From contig NZ_RCZB01000003.1 of NCBI RefSeq assembly GCF_006438785.1, positions 124,001-188,000 of the forward strand: a stretch of DNA of 64,000 nucleotides, written 5' to 3'. This document shows, piece after piece, positions 38,819 through 48,597 of the stretch. Below the pieces are notes generated by a model that saw only the letters and a program-made list of their open reading frames with translations, was not told where the DNA came from and did no database searches. The translations under genes were made by a program, and so were the position numbers. Origin of the DNA: Rhodanobacter glycinis. Its GTDB lineage: Bacteria; Pseudomonadota; Gammaproteobacteria; Xanthomonadales; Rhodanobacteraceae. Every line of letters starts with the position of its first letter. The stretch's first letter is position 1.

Positions 38819-39489
38819 GGTTTGTCCTTGTTGTCTTTGGCCATCGTCGCCAGCGCCTTCTCGCCCTGGGTCTCGAGGTTGGTGATCAACTGCTCGATGC
38901 CCACCTTGCGAATCTCGGCATCCACCTGGTTGCGGTAGTTGGTCACGTAGGAAATGCCCTCGATGATTACGTCGTAGGCCTTCCAGTCGCCACTGCGACC
39001 CTTGCGGAACGCGTAGTCGATCGACACCAGCTTGCCGTCGTCCAGCACCACCTGCGTGCGCACCACGGTGCGCTTGTCGTTGAGATCGCCGTTGAACGGC
39101 AGCACCTTGACCCGACCGCGCGTGTAGTTGAGCAGGCCTTCGGCATAACGATGGGTGATCGAGTTGTAGAACGCCTTGGCGAAGCGCTCGCGCTGCGCCG
39201 GCGTGGCCTCGCGGGCATGCTGGCCAAGCACCAGGATCGAGGCGTAGTCGAGGTCGAAATGCGGCAGAAACACCTCGTCGATGACGCTGATGAGTTTTTC
39301 CTGATTGTGCTTGAGCTCATCGCGATGCCCCTCGATCGCCGTGGCCAGCTGATCGGCAATGCTTTGCACGACCTGGACCGGCGTCTGCAGGGCCTGGGCC
39401 GAAGCGGCGGCAGGTGCGTCCTGGGCGAACACCGGAGCGGCGGCGATGCCGATGGCGATGGCGGTGGCAAAGGCCAGATTGCGCAACAT
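38815..39489 (-). CDS. mlaC: Periplasmic phospholipid carrier MlaC
   Basis: Protein of 224 residues from the ATG at 39489, preceded by AAGGAGTTACCC. Signal peptide (MLRNLAFATAIAIGIAAAPVFA), then the MlaC/Ttg2D fold: VIDEVFLPHFDLDYASILVLGQHAREATPAQRERFAKAFYNSI, VDYAFRKGRSGDWKAYDVIIEGISYVTNYRNQVDAEIRK. Shuttles lipids between MlaA and the MlaFEDB complex. Confidence 0.94.
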   Translation of the reverse strand: MLRNLAFATAIAIGIAAAPVFAQDAPAAASAQALQTPVQVVQSIADQLATAIEGHRDELKHNQEKLISVIDEVFLPHFDLDYASILVLGQHAREATPAQRERFAKAFYNSITHRYAEGLLNYTRGRVKVLPFNGDLNDKRTVVRTQVVLDDGKLVSIDYAFRKGRSGDWKAYDVIIEGISYVTNYRNQVDAEIRKVGIEQLITNLETQGEKALATMAKDNKDKP

Positions 39490-39514
39490 GGGTAACTCCT
39501 TGAACGATACCGGC

Positions 39515-40387
39515 TCAGTGCTTGCCGGCGGGGGTGTCGGATTTGCCGTCGCCGGCATCCTTCTTGTCGGTGGAAGAACCGTTGACCAGGAACTTGCCGA
39601 TCAGATCCTCCAGTTGCATCGCCGACTGGGTCAGGATCATCTCGTCACCGTCCTTGAGCATGTCAGGCGAGCCGCCGGGCTGGATCGCAACATACTGGGT
39701 GCCGATCAAACCGCTGGTGAACACCGCGGCGGCCGAATCGTCGGGAATCGTGTTGTAGCGCTTGTCGATCGCCAGCACGACCTGGGCATTCAACTTGACC
39801 GGATCGGCATGTACCGACTGCACGCTGCCGATCACCACGCCGGCCATCTTCACCGGCGCGCCGACCGAGAGCGAGCCGACATTGGTGAAGTCCGCCTTCA
39901 CCGCATAGCTGCCGCCGACATTGTCCACCACGTTGCCGGCGCCGAAGAATTTGCCAAGCATCTCTTCCAGCGGCTCGGTCGACTTGGTTCGCGCCAGCGC
40001 GCCGCCGGCTGCCACGACCTGCTTGGCGCTGCCGTACTGGATACCCACGTACTGGTCGCCGAGCAGGCCACTGGTGAAGATCGTCGCCACCGAGTCCTGC
40101 GGAATCTTGTTGTAACTCTTGTCGATAGACAGCTTCACGTCAGCCACTTCGCGGCCTGGCGCCAAGGTGATCGACTGGACCTGACCGACCCGCACGCCAG
40201 CGATCTTCACCGGTGCACGTTCTTTCAGCTGGCCGATGTTGGTGAACTGGGTATCGAGGGTATAGCTGTCGCCCTGATGCACGTTAGCCACCGAACTGGT
40301 CTGGGTCGCCAGGTAGGCCAGCGCGGCAAAACCGAGCACGATGAACAGGCCGGTGCCGACGGCATAGGAACTTCTCGGTTGGCTCAC
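39515..40387 (-). CDS. mlaD: MlaD-type substrate-binding protein with two MCE domains
   Basis: Protein of 290 residues. Start set at the GTG at 40387 (reads VSQPRSSYAVGTGLFIVLGF), preceded by GAGGA; a TTG seven codons upstream is less likely. One transmembrane helix (about 11-29) then two tandem MCE domains: residues 41-119 (YTLDTQFTNIGQLKERAPVK...GLLGDQYVGIQYG) and 160-238 (YAVKADFTNVGSLSVGAPVK...GLIGTQYVAIQPG). E. coli MlaD has one MCE domain and is ~183 residues, so this is an internal duplication. The C-terminal helix (SAMQLEDLIGKFLVN) may form the hydrophobic central pore. Forms hexamers with MlaE/F in the family. Confidence 0.9.
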   Translation of the reverse strand: MSQPRSSYAVGTGLFIVLGFAALAYLATQTSSVANVHQGDSYTLDTQFTNIGQLKERAPVKIAGVRVGQVQSITLAPGREVADVKLSIDKSYNKIPQDSVATIFTSGLLGDQYVGIQYGSAKQVVAAGGALARTKSTEPLEEMLGKFFGAGNVVDNVGGSYAVKADFTNVGSLSVGAPVKMAGVVIGSVQSVHADPVKLNAQVVLAIDKRYNTIPDDSAAAVFTSGLIGTQYVAIQPGGSPDMLKDGDEMILTQSAMQLEDLIGKFLVNGSSTDKKDAGDGKSDTPAGKH

Positions 40388-40451
40388 GGCACGATCCTCG
40401 TTGAACAATGGGAAATAACGGTAATGGTCATGGCGACAGTCACATCAGCAC

Positions 40452-41228
40452 TCACATGAGAAACGCGGTAAGCACAAAGTCCAGCGCCAGGATCGCGATC
40501 GACGAAGCGACCACGGTGCGCGTGGTGGCGTAGGCCACGCCTTCGCTGGTCGGCGGCGTGGTGAAGCCCTGGAACACCGCGATCAACGACACCACGGCAC
40601 CGAACGCCAGGCTCTTCAGCAGCACGCCGTTGACGATGTCGGTACGCACGTCCACTTGCGCGGTCATGTTCGACCAGAACGTGCCGTTGTCGATGCCCAG
40701 CCAGGTGACGCCGACCAGGTGGCCACCGAATACCGCCATCGCGCAGAACACGCAGCACAGCAGCGGCATCGCGATCAGCCCAGCCAGGAAGCGCGGGGTG
40801 CCGACGTAGGCGATCGGATCGACGGCCATCATCTCCATCGCGGAAATCTGGTCGGTGGCGCGCATCAGGCCGATCTCGGCGGTGATCGCGGTGCCGGCGC
40901 GGCCGGCAAACAGCAAGGCCGTCACCACCGGCCCCAGTTCGCGGTACACCGACAGCGCCACCACCATGCCACTGGCCGAGGTGCCGCCGAAGATCGACAG
41001 CACGTGGTACAGCTGCAGCATCAGCACCATGCCGACGAACAGGCCGCAGACCATGATGATGGTCAGGCTCATCGCGCCGACGAACCATAACTGGCGGATC
41101 GTCTCGCGCACGTAGCGGAAGCTGCGCGGAATCGCCGCCAGCAAGGTCAGCAGGAACAAGCCGCAGTTGCCGATCTGGGTCAGCGACTGGGTCACCACGT
41201 TGTTGCCTTGCGGCGTGTGCTGGTTCAT
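40452..41228 (-). CDS. mlaE: ABC permease MlaE
   Basis: Protein of 258 residues from the ATG at 41228 (MNQHTPQGNNVVTQSLTQIG), overlapping the mlaF stop by 4 bp. MlaE fold with five to six membrane helices and motifs ELGPVVTALLFAGRAGTAITAEIGLMRATDQISAMEMMAVDP. Inner-membrane core of the phospholipid transporter. Confidence 0.95.
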   Translation of the reverse strand: MNQHTPQGNNVVTQSLTQIGNCGLFLLTLLAAIPRSFRYVRETIRQLWFVGAMSLTIIMVCGLFVGMVLMLQLYHVLSIFGGTSASGMVVALSVYRELGPVVTALLFAGRAGTAITAEIGLMRATDQISAMEMMAVDPIAYVGTPRFLAGLIAMPLLCCVFCAMAVFGGHLVGVTWLGIDNGTFWSNMTAQVDVRTDIVNGVLLKSLAFGAVVSLIAVFQGFTTPPTSEGVAYATTRTVVASSIAILALDFVLTAFLM

Positions 41229-42061
41229 CGCTTCGCCTCGGCAAAACCCAGCTCGGTGGCGTAGTCGCCCGCCGGGTAGCGGAACGGTATCGGGCCATCC
41301 GCCTCGCCGCCGAAGAACTGACGGGTCCACGCTGAACCATCGCTGGCGATGGTCCTGGGATCACCCTGCGCCACCACCTTGCCGTTGGACAGCAGCATCA
41401 CGTGGTCGGCGATCTGCTCCACCGCGGCCAGCTCGTGCGACACCAGCACGCTGGTGATGCCGAGCGTGCGATTGAGCGTGAGGATCAGCTTCAGCACCTG
41501 GTTCAGCGCTACCGGATCGAGCCCCACGAAAGGTTCGTCGTAGAGGATCAGCATCGGATCGAACACGATCGCGCGCGCCAGCGCGACCCGTCGCGCCATG
41601 CCGCCGGACAGCTCGTTCGGCATCAGCCGGGCGGCGCCGCGCAGGCCCACCGCCTGCAATTTCATCAGCACCAGATTGCGGATCAGCACCTCCGGCAGCC
41701 GGGTGTGCTGGCGCAGCGGAAACGCCACATTCTCGAACACGTCGAAATCGGTCAGCAGGGCCGAATTCTGGAACAGGTAACCCACCCCCTCGCGCATCTT
41801 GTACAGCTGTTCGCGCGACATGCCGGCCACGTTTTCGCCGTTGACCAGGATGCTGCCGGCGTCGGCGTGCATCTGGCCGGTGATGTGCTTGAGCAGGGTG
41901 GTCTTGCCGGTGCCGCTGGGACCCATGATCGACGTGATCTTGCCGCGCGGGATGTCCATATCCAGCGCGTCGAAGATGACCTTGCCGTTGAGTACCGTGG
42001 TCAGGCCACGGATCCGCACCAGGGTGGCATCGTCAGGCGTGGCGCGAACGGAGTCGGTCAT
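41225..42061 (-). CDS. mlaF: ABC ATPase MlaF
   Basis: Protein of 278 residues from the ATG at 42061 (MTDSVRATPDDATLVRIRGL). Walker A GPSGTGKTT, Q-loop FQNSALLTDFDVFENV, signature LSGGMARR, Walker B ILYDEPFVGLDPV and H-loop SHELAAVEQIADH. C-terminal extension (PFRYPAGDYATELGFAEAKR) contacts neighbouring subunits in characterised MlaF. First gene of mlaFEDCB. Confidence 0.95.
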   Translation of the reverse strand: MTDSVRATPDDATLVRIRGLTTVLNGKVIFDALDMDIPRGKITSIMGPSGTGKTTLLKHITGQMHADAGSILVNGENVAGMSREQLYKMREGVGYLFQNSALLTDFDVFENVAFPLRQHTRLPEVLIRNLVLMKLQAVGLRGAARLMPNELSGGMARRVALARAIVFDPMLILYDEPFVGLDPVALNQVLKLILTLNRTLGITSVLVSHELAAVEQIADHVMLLSNGKVVAQGDPRTIASDGSAWTRQFFGGEADGPIPFRYPAGDYATELGFAEAKR

Positions 42062-42140
42062 GGGCGGCACAGGGATCGGGGAAGCGGACAAGGTAGCGGA
42101 AGCGCCGCGCGAAGACCATGCGCGGCGCGAATCGGGCGGT

Positions 42141-42791
42141 TCAGGTGTCGGCAGCCAGCAACTCGGCAATCAATGCCTCATGCCGCCGCCCCTGCAGCGC
42201 GCTGCGCAGGCGTACCGCGCGCACGATCGCCTGCAGGTCGGCCAACGCCTGGTCGAACACGTCGTTGACCAGGATATAGTCGAACTCATGGGCATGGGCG
42301 ATCTCGCCGCGCGAATTGCGCAGGCGGCGCTCGATCACTTCGATACTGTCCGAGCCGCGTCCGCGCAGGCGTCTCTCAAGCTCGGCCCGCGACGGCGGCA
42401 GGATGAACACGCTGACGCAATCGGGCTTGCTGCGGCGGATCTGCTCGGCGCCCTGCCAGTCGATCTCCAGCAGCACATCGCGCCCCTGTGCCAGCAACTC
42501 CTGCACGGAAGTGCGCGAGGTGCCATAAAGGTTGCCGTGCACCTCGGCATGTTCGAGGAAGACGCCCTCCGCAATCTCGCGCTCGAACTCGCCGCGTTCA
42601 ACGAAGTAGTAGTGCCGCCCGTACATCTCGCCGGTGCGCGGCGGTCGCGTGGTGTGCGACACCGAAAGCGAGATTCCGCTCTCGCGCTCGAGCAGCGCGT
42701 TGACCAGGGTGGACTTGCCGGCACCGGACGGTGCGGCAACCACGAACAAGGTGCCTTCGAGCGGCCTGCCGGAGACATCGATGGCGCTCAT
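42141..42791 (-). CDS. gmk: Guanylate kinase
   Basis: Protein of 216 residues phosphorylating GMP to GDP. P-loop [12 protein letters not shown]-binding [20 protein letters not shown], and [18 protein letters not shown] at 42791 overlaps the yicC stop by 4 bp. Elsewhere gmk precedes rpoZ directly; here mlaFEDCB and mlaA lie between them. Confidence 0.96.
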   Translation of the reverse strand: MSAIDVSGRPLEGTLFVVAAPSGAGKSTLVNALLERESGISLSVSHTTRPPRTGEMYGRHYYFVERGEFEREIAEGVFLEHAEVHGNLYGTSRTSVQELLAQGRDVLLEIDWQGAEQIRRSKPDCVSVFILPPSRAELERRLRGRGSDSIEVIERRLRNSRGEIAHAHEFDYILVNDVFDQALADLQAIVRAVRLRSALQGRRHEALIAELLAADT

Positions 42792-43651
42792 TCGATGTTC
42801 TGCACCTGTTCGCGCATCTGTTCGATCAACACCTTCAGTTCGACCGCCGCATTGGTGCTGCGCGCATCGACCGATTTGGAGCCCAGCGTGTTCGCCTCGC
42901 GGTTGAACTCCTGCATCAGGAAATCCAGCCGGCGGCCGACCGGTTCCTCGAGCCCCAGCACGCGGCGCGTCTCGCCGATGTGCGTGCTGAGCCGATCGAG
43001 TTCCTCGTCGACGTCGGTGCGGGTGATCTGCAGCACCAGTTCCTGCTCCAGCCGACCGGGTTCCACCGGTTGCTTCAGGTCGGCCAGCCGCGTTTCCAGC
43101 CGGGTGCGCAAGGCGGCGCGGATCTGCGGCATCCAGCCGCGGACCTCGTTGACCACGCGTTCGATGCCGTCCAGCTTGTCGCGCAGGATCTCGCCCAGCT
43201 TTTCGCCCTCGCGTTCGCGGGTGGCGGTGAGCGCATCCAGCGCGCGGTCGAGCACGTCGAACAGTGCCGCCTGCTGCGTTTCCGGATCGATCTCGGCCTG
43301 CTGCATCACCCCGGGGAAGCGCAGCAACTCGGTGAACTGCACCTGCAAGCCGGGGAACAGCGCGGTCACGTCGAGATTGAGTTCCGACAGACGCGACAGC
43401 AACGCGCCGTTGATCTGCAGCGATTCGCTGCGCGCATCGCCGCCACGCAGCCGCACGGTAAGGTCGAGCTTGCCGCGCGACAACTTCGCCGCAACACGCT
43501 CGCGCAGCTGCGACTCGAAACCACGCAGTTCGTCGGGCAGGCGCGGGCTCAACTCCAGATAGCGGTGGTTGACCGTACGCAGCTCGCAACTGAGCGTGCC
43601 GGCGGGGCCGGTGGTTTCGGCACTGGCGTATGCCGTCATGCTGCGGATCAT
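42788..43651 (-). CDS. yicC: YicC-family endoribonuclease
   Basis: Protein of 287 residues from the ATG at 43651 ([40 protein letters not shown]). The C-terminal DUF1732 is clear ([42 protein letters not shown]). YicC proteins act as RNases in E. coli. Coupled with gmk; divergent from rph. Confidence 0.94.
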   Translation of the reverse strand: MIRSMTAYASAETTGPAGTLSCELRTVNHRYLELSPRLPDELRGFESQLRERVAAKLSRGKLDLTVRLRGGDARSESLQINGALLSRLSELNLDVTALFPGLQVQFTELLRFPGVMQQAEIDPETQQAALFDVLDRALDALTATREREGEKLGEILRDKLDGIERVVNEVRGWMPQIRAALRTRLETRLADLKQPVEPGRLEQELVLQITRTDVDEELDRLSTHIGETRRVLGLEEPVGRRLDFLMQEFNREANTLGSKSVDARSTNAAVELKVLIEQMREQVQNIE

Positions 43652-43744
43652 CTGTGCGCCATCCGGACGTGGGGAAAGGGTGCAATGGTAAACTCTCCGG
43701 TCCCGCCTTGCCCAATCCGGCCAAGCGAAGTCAGGAATCACCCC

Positions 43745-44476
43745 ATGAACCCCGTCACCCGCCCCAGCGGCCGCGCCAGCGACCAGCTGCGCACGGTCAC
43801 CATCGAACGCCACTACACCCGCCACGCCGAAGGTTCGGTGCTGGTGAGCTTCGGCGACACCCGCGTGCTGTGCACCGCCAGCATCGAGGACCGCGCGCCG
43901 GCCTGGTTGCGCGGCAAGGGCGAGGGCTGGATCACCGCCGAATACGGCATGCTGCCGCGCGCCACGAATACCCGCATGCAGCGCGAGGCCGCACGCGGCG
44001 GCCAAGGCGGCCGCACGATGGAAATCCAGCGCCTGATCGGTCGTTCCCTGCGTGCCTGCGTCAACCGCCAGGCGCTGGGCGAACGCGTGATCACGCTGGA
44101 CTGCGACGTGCTGCAGGCCGACGGCGGCACCCGCACCGCGGCGATCACCGGCGCCTACGTGGCGCTGGTCGACGCGGTGAACCTGCTGATGAAGCGCGAG
44201 AACCTCAAGCGCAACCCGATCGTCGGTGCCATCGCCGCGGTATCGGTCGGCATCTACCAGGGCACGCCGGTGCTCGACCTCGACTACGCCGAAGACGCGA
44301 ACTGCGACACCGACATGAATGTCGTGATGAACGACGGCGGCGGTTTCATCGAGGTGCAGGGCACCGCCGAGGGTCACGCGTTCCGTCGCGACGAGATGGA
44401 CGCGCTACTGGCGCTGGCCGAGAAAGGCATCGGCGAACTGGTCGCGGCGCAACGCGCGGCGCTGGCGCAGGGCTGA
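43745..44476 (+). CDS. rph: Ribonuclease PH
   Basis: Protein of 243 residues, phosphorolytic 3'-5' exonuclease that trims tRNA 3' ends. Start [20 protein letters not shown]; motifs [64 protein letters not shown]. Full length, unlike the frameshifted E. coli K-12 copy. Followed after 5 bp by rdgB. Confidence 0.97.
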   Translation: MNPVTRPSGRASDQLRTVTIERHYTRHAEGSVLVSFGDTRVLCTASIEDRAPAWLRGKGEGWITAEYGMLPRATNTRMQREAARGGQGGRTMEIQRLIGRSLRACVNRQALGERVITLDCDVLQADGGTRTAAITGAYVALVDAVNLLMKRENLKRNPIVGAIAAVSVGIYQGTPVLDLDYAEDANCDTDMNVVMNDGGGFIEVQGTAEGHAFRRDEMDALLALAEKGIGELVAAQRAALAQG

Positions 44477-44481
44477 GCCCG

Positions 44482-45081
44482 ATGCCGCGCATCGTCTTGG
44501 CCAGCAGCAATCCCGGCAAGCTCAGGGAGTTCGGTGCGCTGCTGGCCGACAGCGGCCTCGAAGTCGTGCCGCAGGCCAGCCTGGGCATCACCGACGCCGA
44601 GGAAACCGGCCTGACCTTCGTCGAGAACGCCCTGCTCAAGGCGCGCCACGCCGCGCAAGCCAGCAGCCTGCCCGCGCTGGCGGACGATTCGGGCCTGTGC
44701 GTGGAGCATCTTCAGGGCGCGCCAGGACTGTATTCGGCGCGCTACAGCGGTGGCCATGGCGATGCCGCGGCGAACAACGCCAAGCTGCTGCGTGAACTGG
44801 ATGGCGTACCGATGGAACAACGCAGCGCGTTCTTCATCTGCGTGCTGGTGCTGCTGCAGCACGCCCACGATCCGGCACCGCTGATCGCCGAGGCACGCTG
44901 GCATGGCCGCATCCTCACCGAAGGCCGCGGCAGTGGCGGCTTCGGCTACAACCCGGTGTTCCTGCCCGAAGGTCATGACCAGAGCGTCGCCGAAATGGAC
45001 GACGCACTGAAGAACCGGCTCAGCCATCGCGGCCAGGCCCTCGCGCTGCTGCACGATCGGCTGCGCGAACTGCACCCGTGA
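44482..45081 (+). CDS. rdgB: dITP/XTP pyrophosphatase (RdgB/HAM1)
   Basis: Protein of 199 residues from the ATG at 44482. Removes non-canonical purine nucleotides. Motifs LASSNPGKLREF, TFVENALLKARHAA, ADDSGLCVEHLQGAPGLYSARYSG, GSGGFGYNPVFLPEG, SHRGQAL. Overlaps hemW by 4 bp (GTGA). Confidence 0.97.
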   Translation: MPRIVLASSNPGKLREFGALLADSGLEVVPQASLGITDAEETGLTFVENALLKARHAAQASSLPALADDSGLCVEHLQGAPGLYSARYSGGHGDAAANNAKLLRELDGVPMEQRSAFFICVLVLLQHAHDPAPLIAEARWHGRILTEGRGSGGFGYNPVFLPEGHDQSVAEMDDALKNRLSHRGQALALLHDRLRELHP

Positions 45082-46244
45082 GTCTGCTCGCGCCACCGTT
45101 GTCGCTGTACATCCACATGCCGTGGTGCGTGAAGAAGTGCCCGTACTGCGACTTCAATTCGCACGGGCTGCGCAGCGAACCGCCGCCGTACGCCGATTAT
45201 ATCGACCACCTGCTGGCCGATCTGGATGCCGACCGCGTCGATTTCGCTGCGGCACTCGAAGGCCGGCCAGTCAGCAGCATCTTCTTCGGCGGTGGCACGC
45301 CGAGCCTGTTTTCGCCCGAGTTGATCGACCGCCTGCTCGACGGCGTGCGTGCGCGCGTGCCACTGGCCGATGACGCCGAGATCACCCTGGAGACCAACCC
45401 CGGCACGGTCGAGCACGGTCGCTTCGACGGTTACTTGGCGGCCGGCGTCAACCGCATTTCCTTCGGCGTGCAGAGCTTCGACGACGACAAACTGCGCCGA
45501 CTCGGTCGCATCCATTCCACCGCTGAGGCGGAAGCGGCGGTGAAGTCGGCGCAGGATGCCGGCTACACCAACATCAACCTGGATCTGATGTACGCGCTGC
45601 CGCAGCAGACCCTGGATGGCGCGCTGGCCGACGTGGAGCGCGCGGTCGCGCTGGCACCCACGCACATCTCACACTATCAACTGACGCTGGAGCCGAACAC
45701 CGCGTTCGCCGCCAACCCGCCGCCGCTGCCGGACGACGACCATGCCTGGGCGATGCAGGAAGCCTGCGAGGCGCGTCTCGCCGCCGCCGGCTACGGCCAG
45801 TACGAAATCTCCGCCTATGCGCAGCCCGGCCGGCGCTGCGTACACAACCTCAACTACTGGCAGTTCGGCGACTACCTCGGCATTGGCGCCGGCGCGCACG
45901 GCAAGCTCAGCGACGCGGCCAGCGGCCAGGTGCACCGGCGCTGGAAAACCCGCGGTCCGCGCGCCTACATGGAAGCGGCCGGCGGCACGGCGCGCGTGGG
46001 CGGCGACAGCGTGGTGGGTACCGCCGAACTCCCATTCGAGTACATGCTGAACGCGTTGCGCCTGGTCGACGGCGTACCGATGGCCGAATTCGCCGAGCGC
46101 ACGGGCCTGCCACCCGAAAGCATCGCGGCGGCATTGGCCGATGCCCGCCAGCGCGGCTGGCTGCATGGCGATCCGCAGCGGCTGCATACCACCGCGCTGG
46201 GTCAGCGATTCCTCAACGATGTGATCACCAGTTTTCTGGACTGA
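45078..46244 (+). CDS. hemW: Radical SAM heme chaperone HemW
   Basis: Protein of 388 residues with a GTG start at 45078 overlapping the rdgB stop. Radical-SAM cluster motif CVKKCPYC (HMPWCVKKCPYCDFNSHG), GGGTPS motif SIFFGGGTPSLF, LETNPGT and VQSFDDDKLRRLGR. The HemW type lacks the N-terminal extension of true HemN (coproporphyrinogen dehydrogenase), so heme trafficking is the better call. Confidence 0.93.
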   Translation: MSLLAPPLSLYIHMPWCVKKCPYCDFNSHGLRSEPPPYADYIDHLLADLDADRVDFAAALEGRPVSSIFFGGGTPSLFSPELIDRLLDGVRARVPLADDAEITLETNPGTVEHGRFDGYLAAGVNRISFGVQSFDDDKLRRLGRIHSTAEAEAAVKSAQDAGYTNINLDLMYALPQQTLDGALADVERAVALAPTHISHYQLTLEPNTAFAANPPPLPDDDHAWAMQEACEARLAAAGYGQYEISAYAQPGRRCVHNLNYWQFGDYLGIGAGAHGKLSDAASGQVHRRWKTRGPRAYMEAAGGTARVGGDSVVGTAELPFEYMLNALRLVDGVPMAEFAERTGLPPESIAAALADARQRGWLHGDPQRLHTTALGQRFLNDVITSFLD

Positions 46245-46320
46245 ATCCCACGGCTGACGATGGCATAGCCGCGGCATCCGGCATAGACTTGCCGCTCCGG
46301 GGGAATAACAGGTTTTTTGC

Positions 46321-48597
46321 ATGGATGTCGGACAGGATCGACGTCGTTCGCTCGCGCCGCTTCAGGGCTCCCGGCCCGGCAGCGTGCGCTGGCCTGCGCG
46401 CACGCAACGGTTGCTCGAGACCAGCTACGCGTTATGCGTGGAGGCGCTGCACGAACCGCTGCAGCGTTGCCTGAGCGAGTTCGAGCGGCAGCTTTTTGTG
46501 CTGGCCGAACAGGCCCGTCGATCGAGCGAACAGCAGGAGTGCTTCGCCAGTCGGCAACGCGTGCTGCAGGACCGAACCACATTCGAACAGCGCTTCATGG
46601 AGCACCTGGGCGCCGCCATCAACGAGGTCGACACCGCCGCCAGCAAACCCGCCGCCGACGCGGCCGACGTGAAGCCATGGCAATCGCTGGAGCTGCTGGA
46701 CACGGTCGAGCAGGAGTTGTCGATGGCGCTGGAGCAACTGGGCGCCCGTGGCGAAGTGCGCCACAGCAGCGTGTTGTACGAACTGGGCTACCGGATGGCC
46801 GTGCTGGTCGGCGCACCACCGCTGGAAGGCCAGGCATTGCCGCTGGGGCCGCATGCGCTGGGGCAGGTATGTCATCAGGCCAGCGCCGAACTGGAGCTGC
46901 CGCTGAAACATCAGCTGCTGCTGCTGCAGCACTTCGATCAATCGGTGATCCAGTCGCTGGCGCCGCTGTACGCCACCATCAATGCGCAATGGCAGGCCGA
47001 CGGCATCCTGCCCCAGCTGCGCAGCATCCCGATTCCACGGCGCATCAGCAAACGTGCACAGCCGGCCGCCAGCGAAGCCGCTACAGCCAGCGAGCCGGCG
47101 CATGTCGCCGTCAACCCCGGCGCGCAGCAAGGCAGTGGCGGCGGTGGGTCGATCGAGGTACTGGAATCCCTGCGCGACCTGCTGGCGCAGCAGCGCGCCA
47201 GTCAGGGCGGCGGCGGCCAGTCGACTGGTCGCGCCGCCAGCGAGGATGAACTGCAATTCGCCCTGGGTGCGCTGCAGCAGCATCTGGCCCAGGTTACCGA
47301 CCATGCCAGCCGCGAACTGCGCAGCGCCGCACGGCTGCGCGAGGAATTGCTGGCCCAGCTCAACATCGGCAAACCGGCGGACGCTCCACGCACCCAGCTC
47401 AGCGGCGAACAAGGCGACACGGTGGAACTGGTCGCCAGGCTGTTCGAGCAGGTCGGCCAACAACTGCAGCACGGCGGCAATGCCCATGGCCTGCTCAGCG
47501 ATCTGCAACTGCCGGTGCTGCGCATGGCGGTGGCCGACCACAGCTTCTTCGAGAAGCGCGAACACCCGGCGCGCCGACTGCTCGACACGGTGACCGCCGC
47601 GGCCAACGACTGGCTCGACGGCAGCGACGACGAGAGCAACCGGCCGCTGGCGACCAAGCTCGAACAACTGGTCAGCCGCGCCAACCAAGAGGCCCCCAGC
47701 GCCGGCCTCTACACCACGTTGCTGGCCGACATCGAACATCACCTCGCCCTGCTCACGCGCAAGGCGCAATCGGCCGAACGGCGCCATGTGGAAGCGGCGC
47801 AGGGGCGCGAGCGGCTGGACCAGGCGCGCCACCGCGCTGGCGAGCTTATGGCCGAGCGCTTTGCGCAATCGCCCCCGCGCGGACTGCTGCGCGCCCTGCT
47901 CGATCGCGCCTGGTCCGACGTACTGGCGCTGACCCTGCTGCGGCACGGCGAGGACAGTGAGCCGTTCCGCTCCCAGTTGGCGATCACCGACCAGCTGCTC
48001 GGCCGCCTGCCGGTGGACGACCGGTTGCAACTGCAGGTGGAAGTGGAGTCCGGCCTGCAGCAGATCGGCATGCATGCCGAGGAAGCCGTGCAGGTGGCGC
48101 AGCGGCTGCTCGGCGCGGGCACGCCCGACCCCGCCGTGGAGCTGCCCAGTGCCACCGACCTGGCCTTGCGCCTGAAACAGCATCAGCGGCTGGGCGAGCA
48201 CCAGTCCGCCCAGCACGAGCCGGCAGCGGTTCATCCGGCGCAGGTGCAGACGCCGGAACCCAGCCCGCGCGAGCGGCGCATCGAACAACACCTGCGCGAG
48301 GTTCCGTTCGGCAGCTGGTTCGAATTCATCGACCCGACCACCGGGCAGATCGCCCGACGCAAGCTGGCCTGGTATTCGCCGATGTCCGGGCGCTGCCTGA
48401 TGGTCAGCCGGCGTGGCCAGCGTGGCGAGGAAATGACCCTGGCCCAGCTGGCTCATGAGGTGGCCAGCGGCCGCGTATGTGAAGTGCCGGCCCAGCCCGA
48501 GAGTCTGCTCGATCGCGCCTGGCGCAGCCTCACCGGCAGCCTGCGCCAGTCGACTGAGGCACGACGCCCCACCCCACCGGAGGCCGCGCGCCGATGA
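46321..48597 (+). CDS. DUF1631 protein
   Basis: Large cytoplasmic protein of 758 residues, mostly helical, rich in Gln/Leu/Ala/Glu, without membrane segments. DUF1631 homologues occur in Pseudomonas and Xanthomonadales and are sometimes misnamed thymidine phosphorylase. The final ~60 residues (FGSWFEFIDPTTGQIARRKLAWYSPMSGRCLMVSRRGQRGEE) resemble a small PilZ-like beta domain. Its stop overlaps the ATG of a PilZ-domain gene (ATGA), which suggests a cyclic-di-GMP-linked function. Function unproven. Confidence 0.85.
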   Translation: MDVGQDRRRSLAPLQGSRPGSVRWPARTQRLLETSYALCVEALHEPLQRCLSEFERQLFVLAEQARRSSEQQECFASRQRVLQDRTTFEQRFMEHLGAAINEVDTAASKPAADAADVKPWQSLELLDTVEQELSMALEQLGARGEVRHSSVLYELGYRMAVLVGAPPLEGQALPLGPHALGQVCHQASAELELPLKHQLLLLQHFDQSVIQSLAPLYATINAQWQADGILPQLRSIPIPRRISKRAQPAASEAATASEPAHVAVNPGAQQGSGGGGSIEVLESLRDLLAQQRASQGGGGQSTGRAASEDELQFALGALQQHLAQVTDHASRELRSAARLREELLAQLNIGKPADAPRTQLSGEQGDTVELVARLFEQVGQQLQHGGNAHGLLSDLQLPVLRMAVADHSFFEKREHPARRLLDTVTAAANDWLDGSDDESNRPLATKLEQLVSRANQEAPSAGLYTTLLADIEHHLALLTRKAQSAERRHVEAAQGRERLDQARHRAGELMAERFAQSPPRGLLRALLDRAWSDVLALTLLRHGEDSEPFRSQLAITDQLLGRLPVDDRLQLQVEVESGLQQIGMHAEEAVQVAQRLLGAGTPDPAVELPSATDLALRLKQHQRLGEHQSAQHEPAAVHPAQVQTPEPSPRERRIEQHLREVPFGSWFEFIDPTTGQIARRKLAWYSPMSGRCLMVSRRGQRGEEMTLAQLAHEVASGRVCEVPAQPESLLDRAWRSLTGSLRQSTEARRPTPPEAARR

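Noticed and set aside
46432..48456. 674-codon minus-strand frame inside the DUF1631 gene
   Set aside because: Antisense shadow; the plus-strand frame has the start signal and family match.
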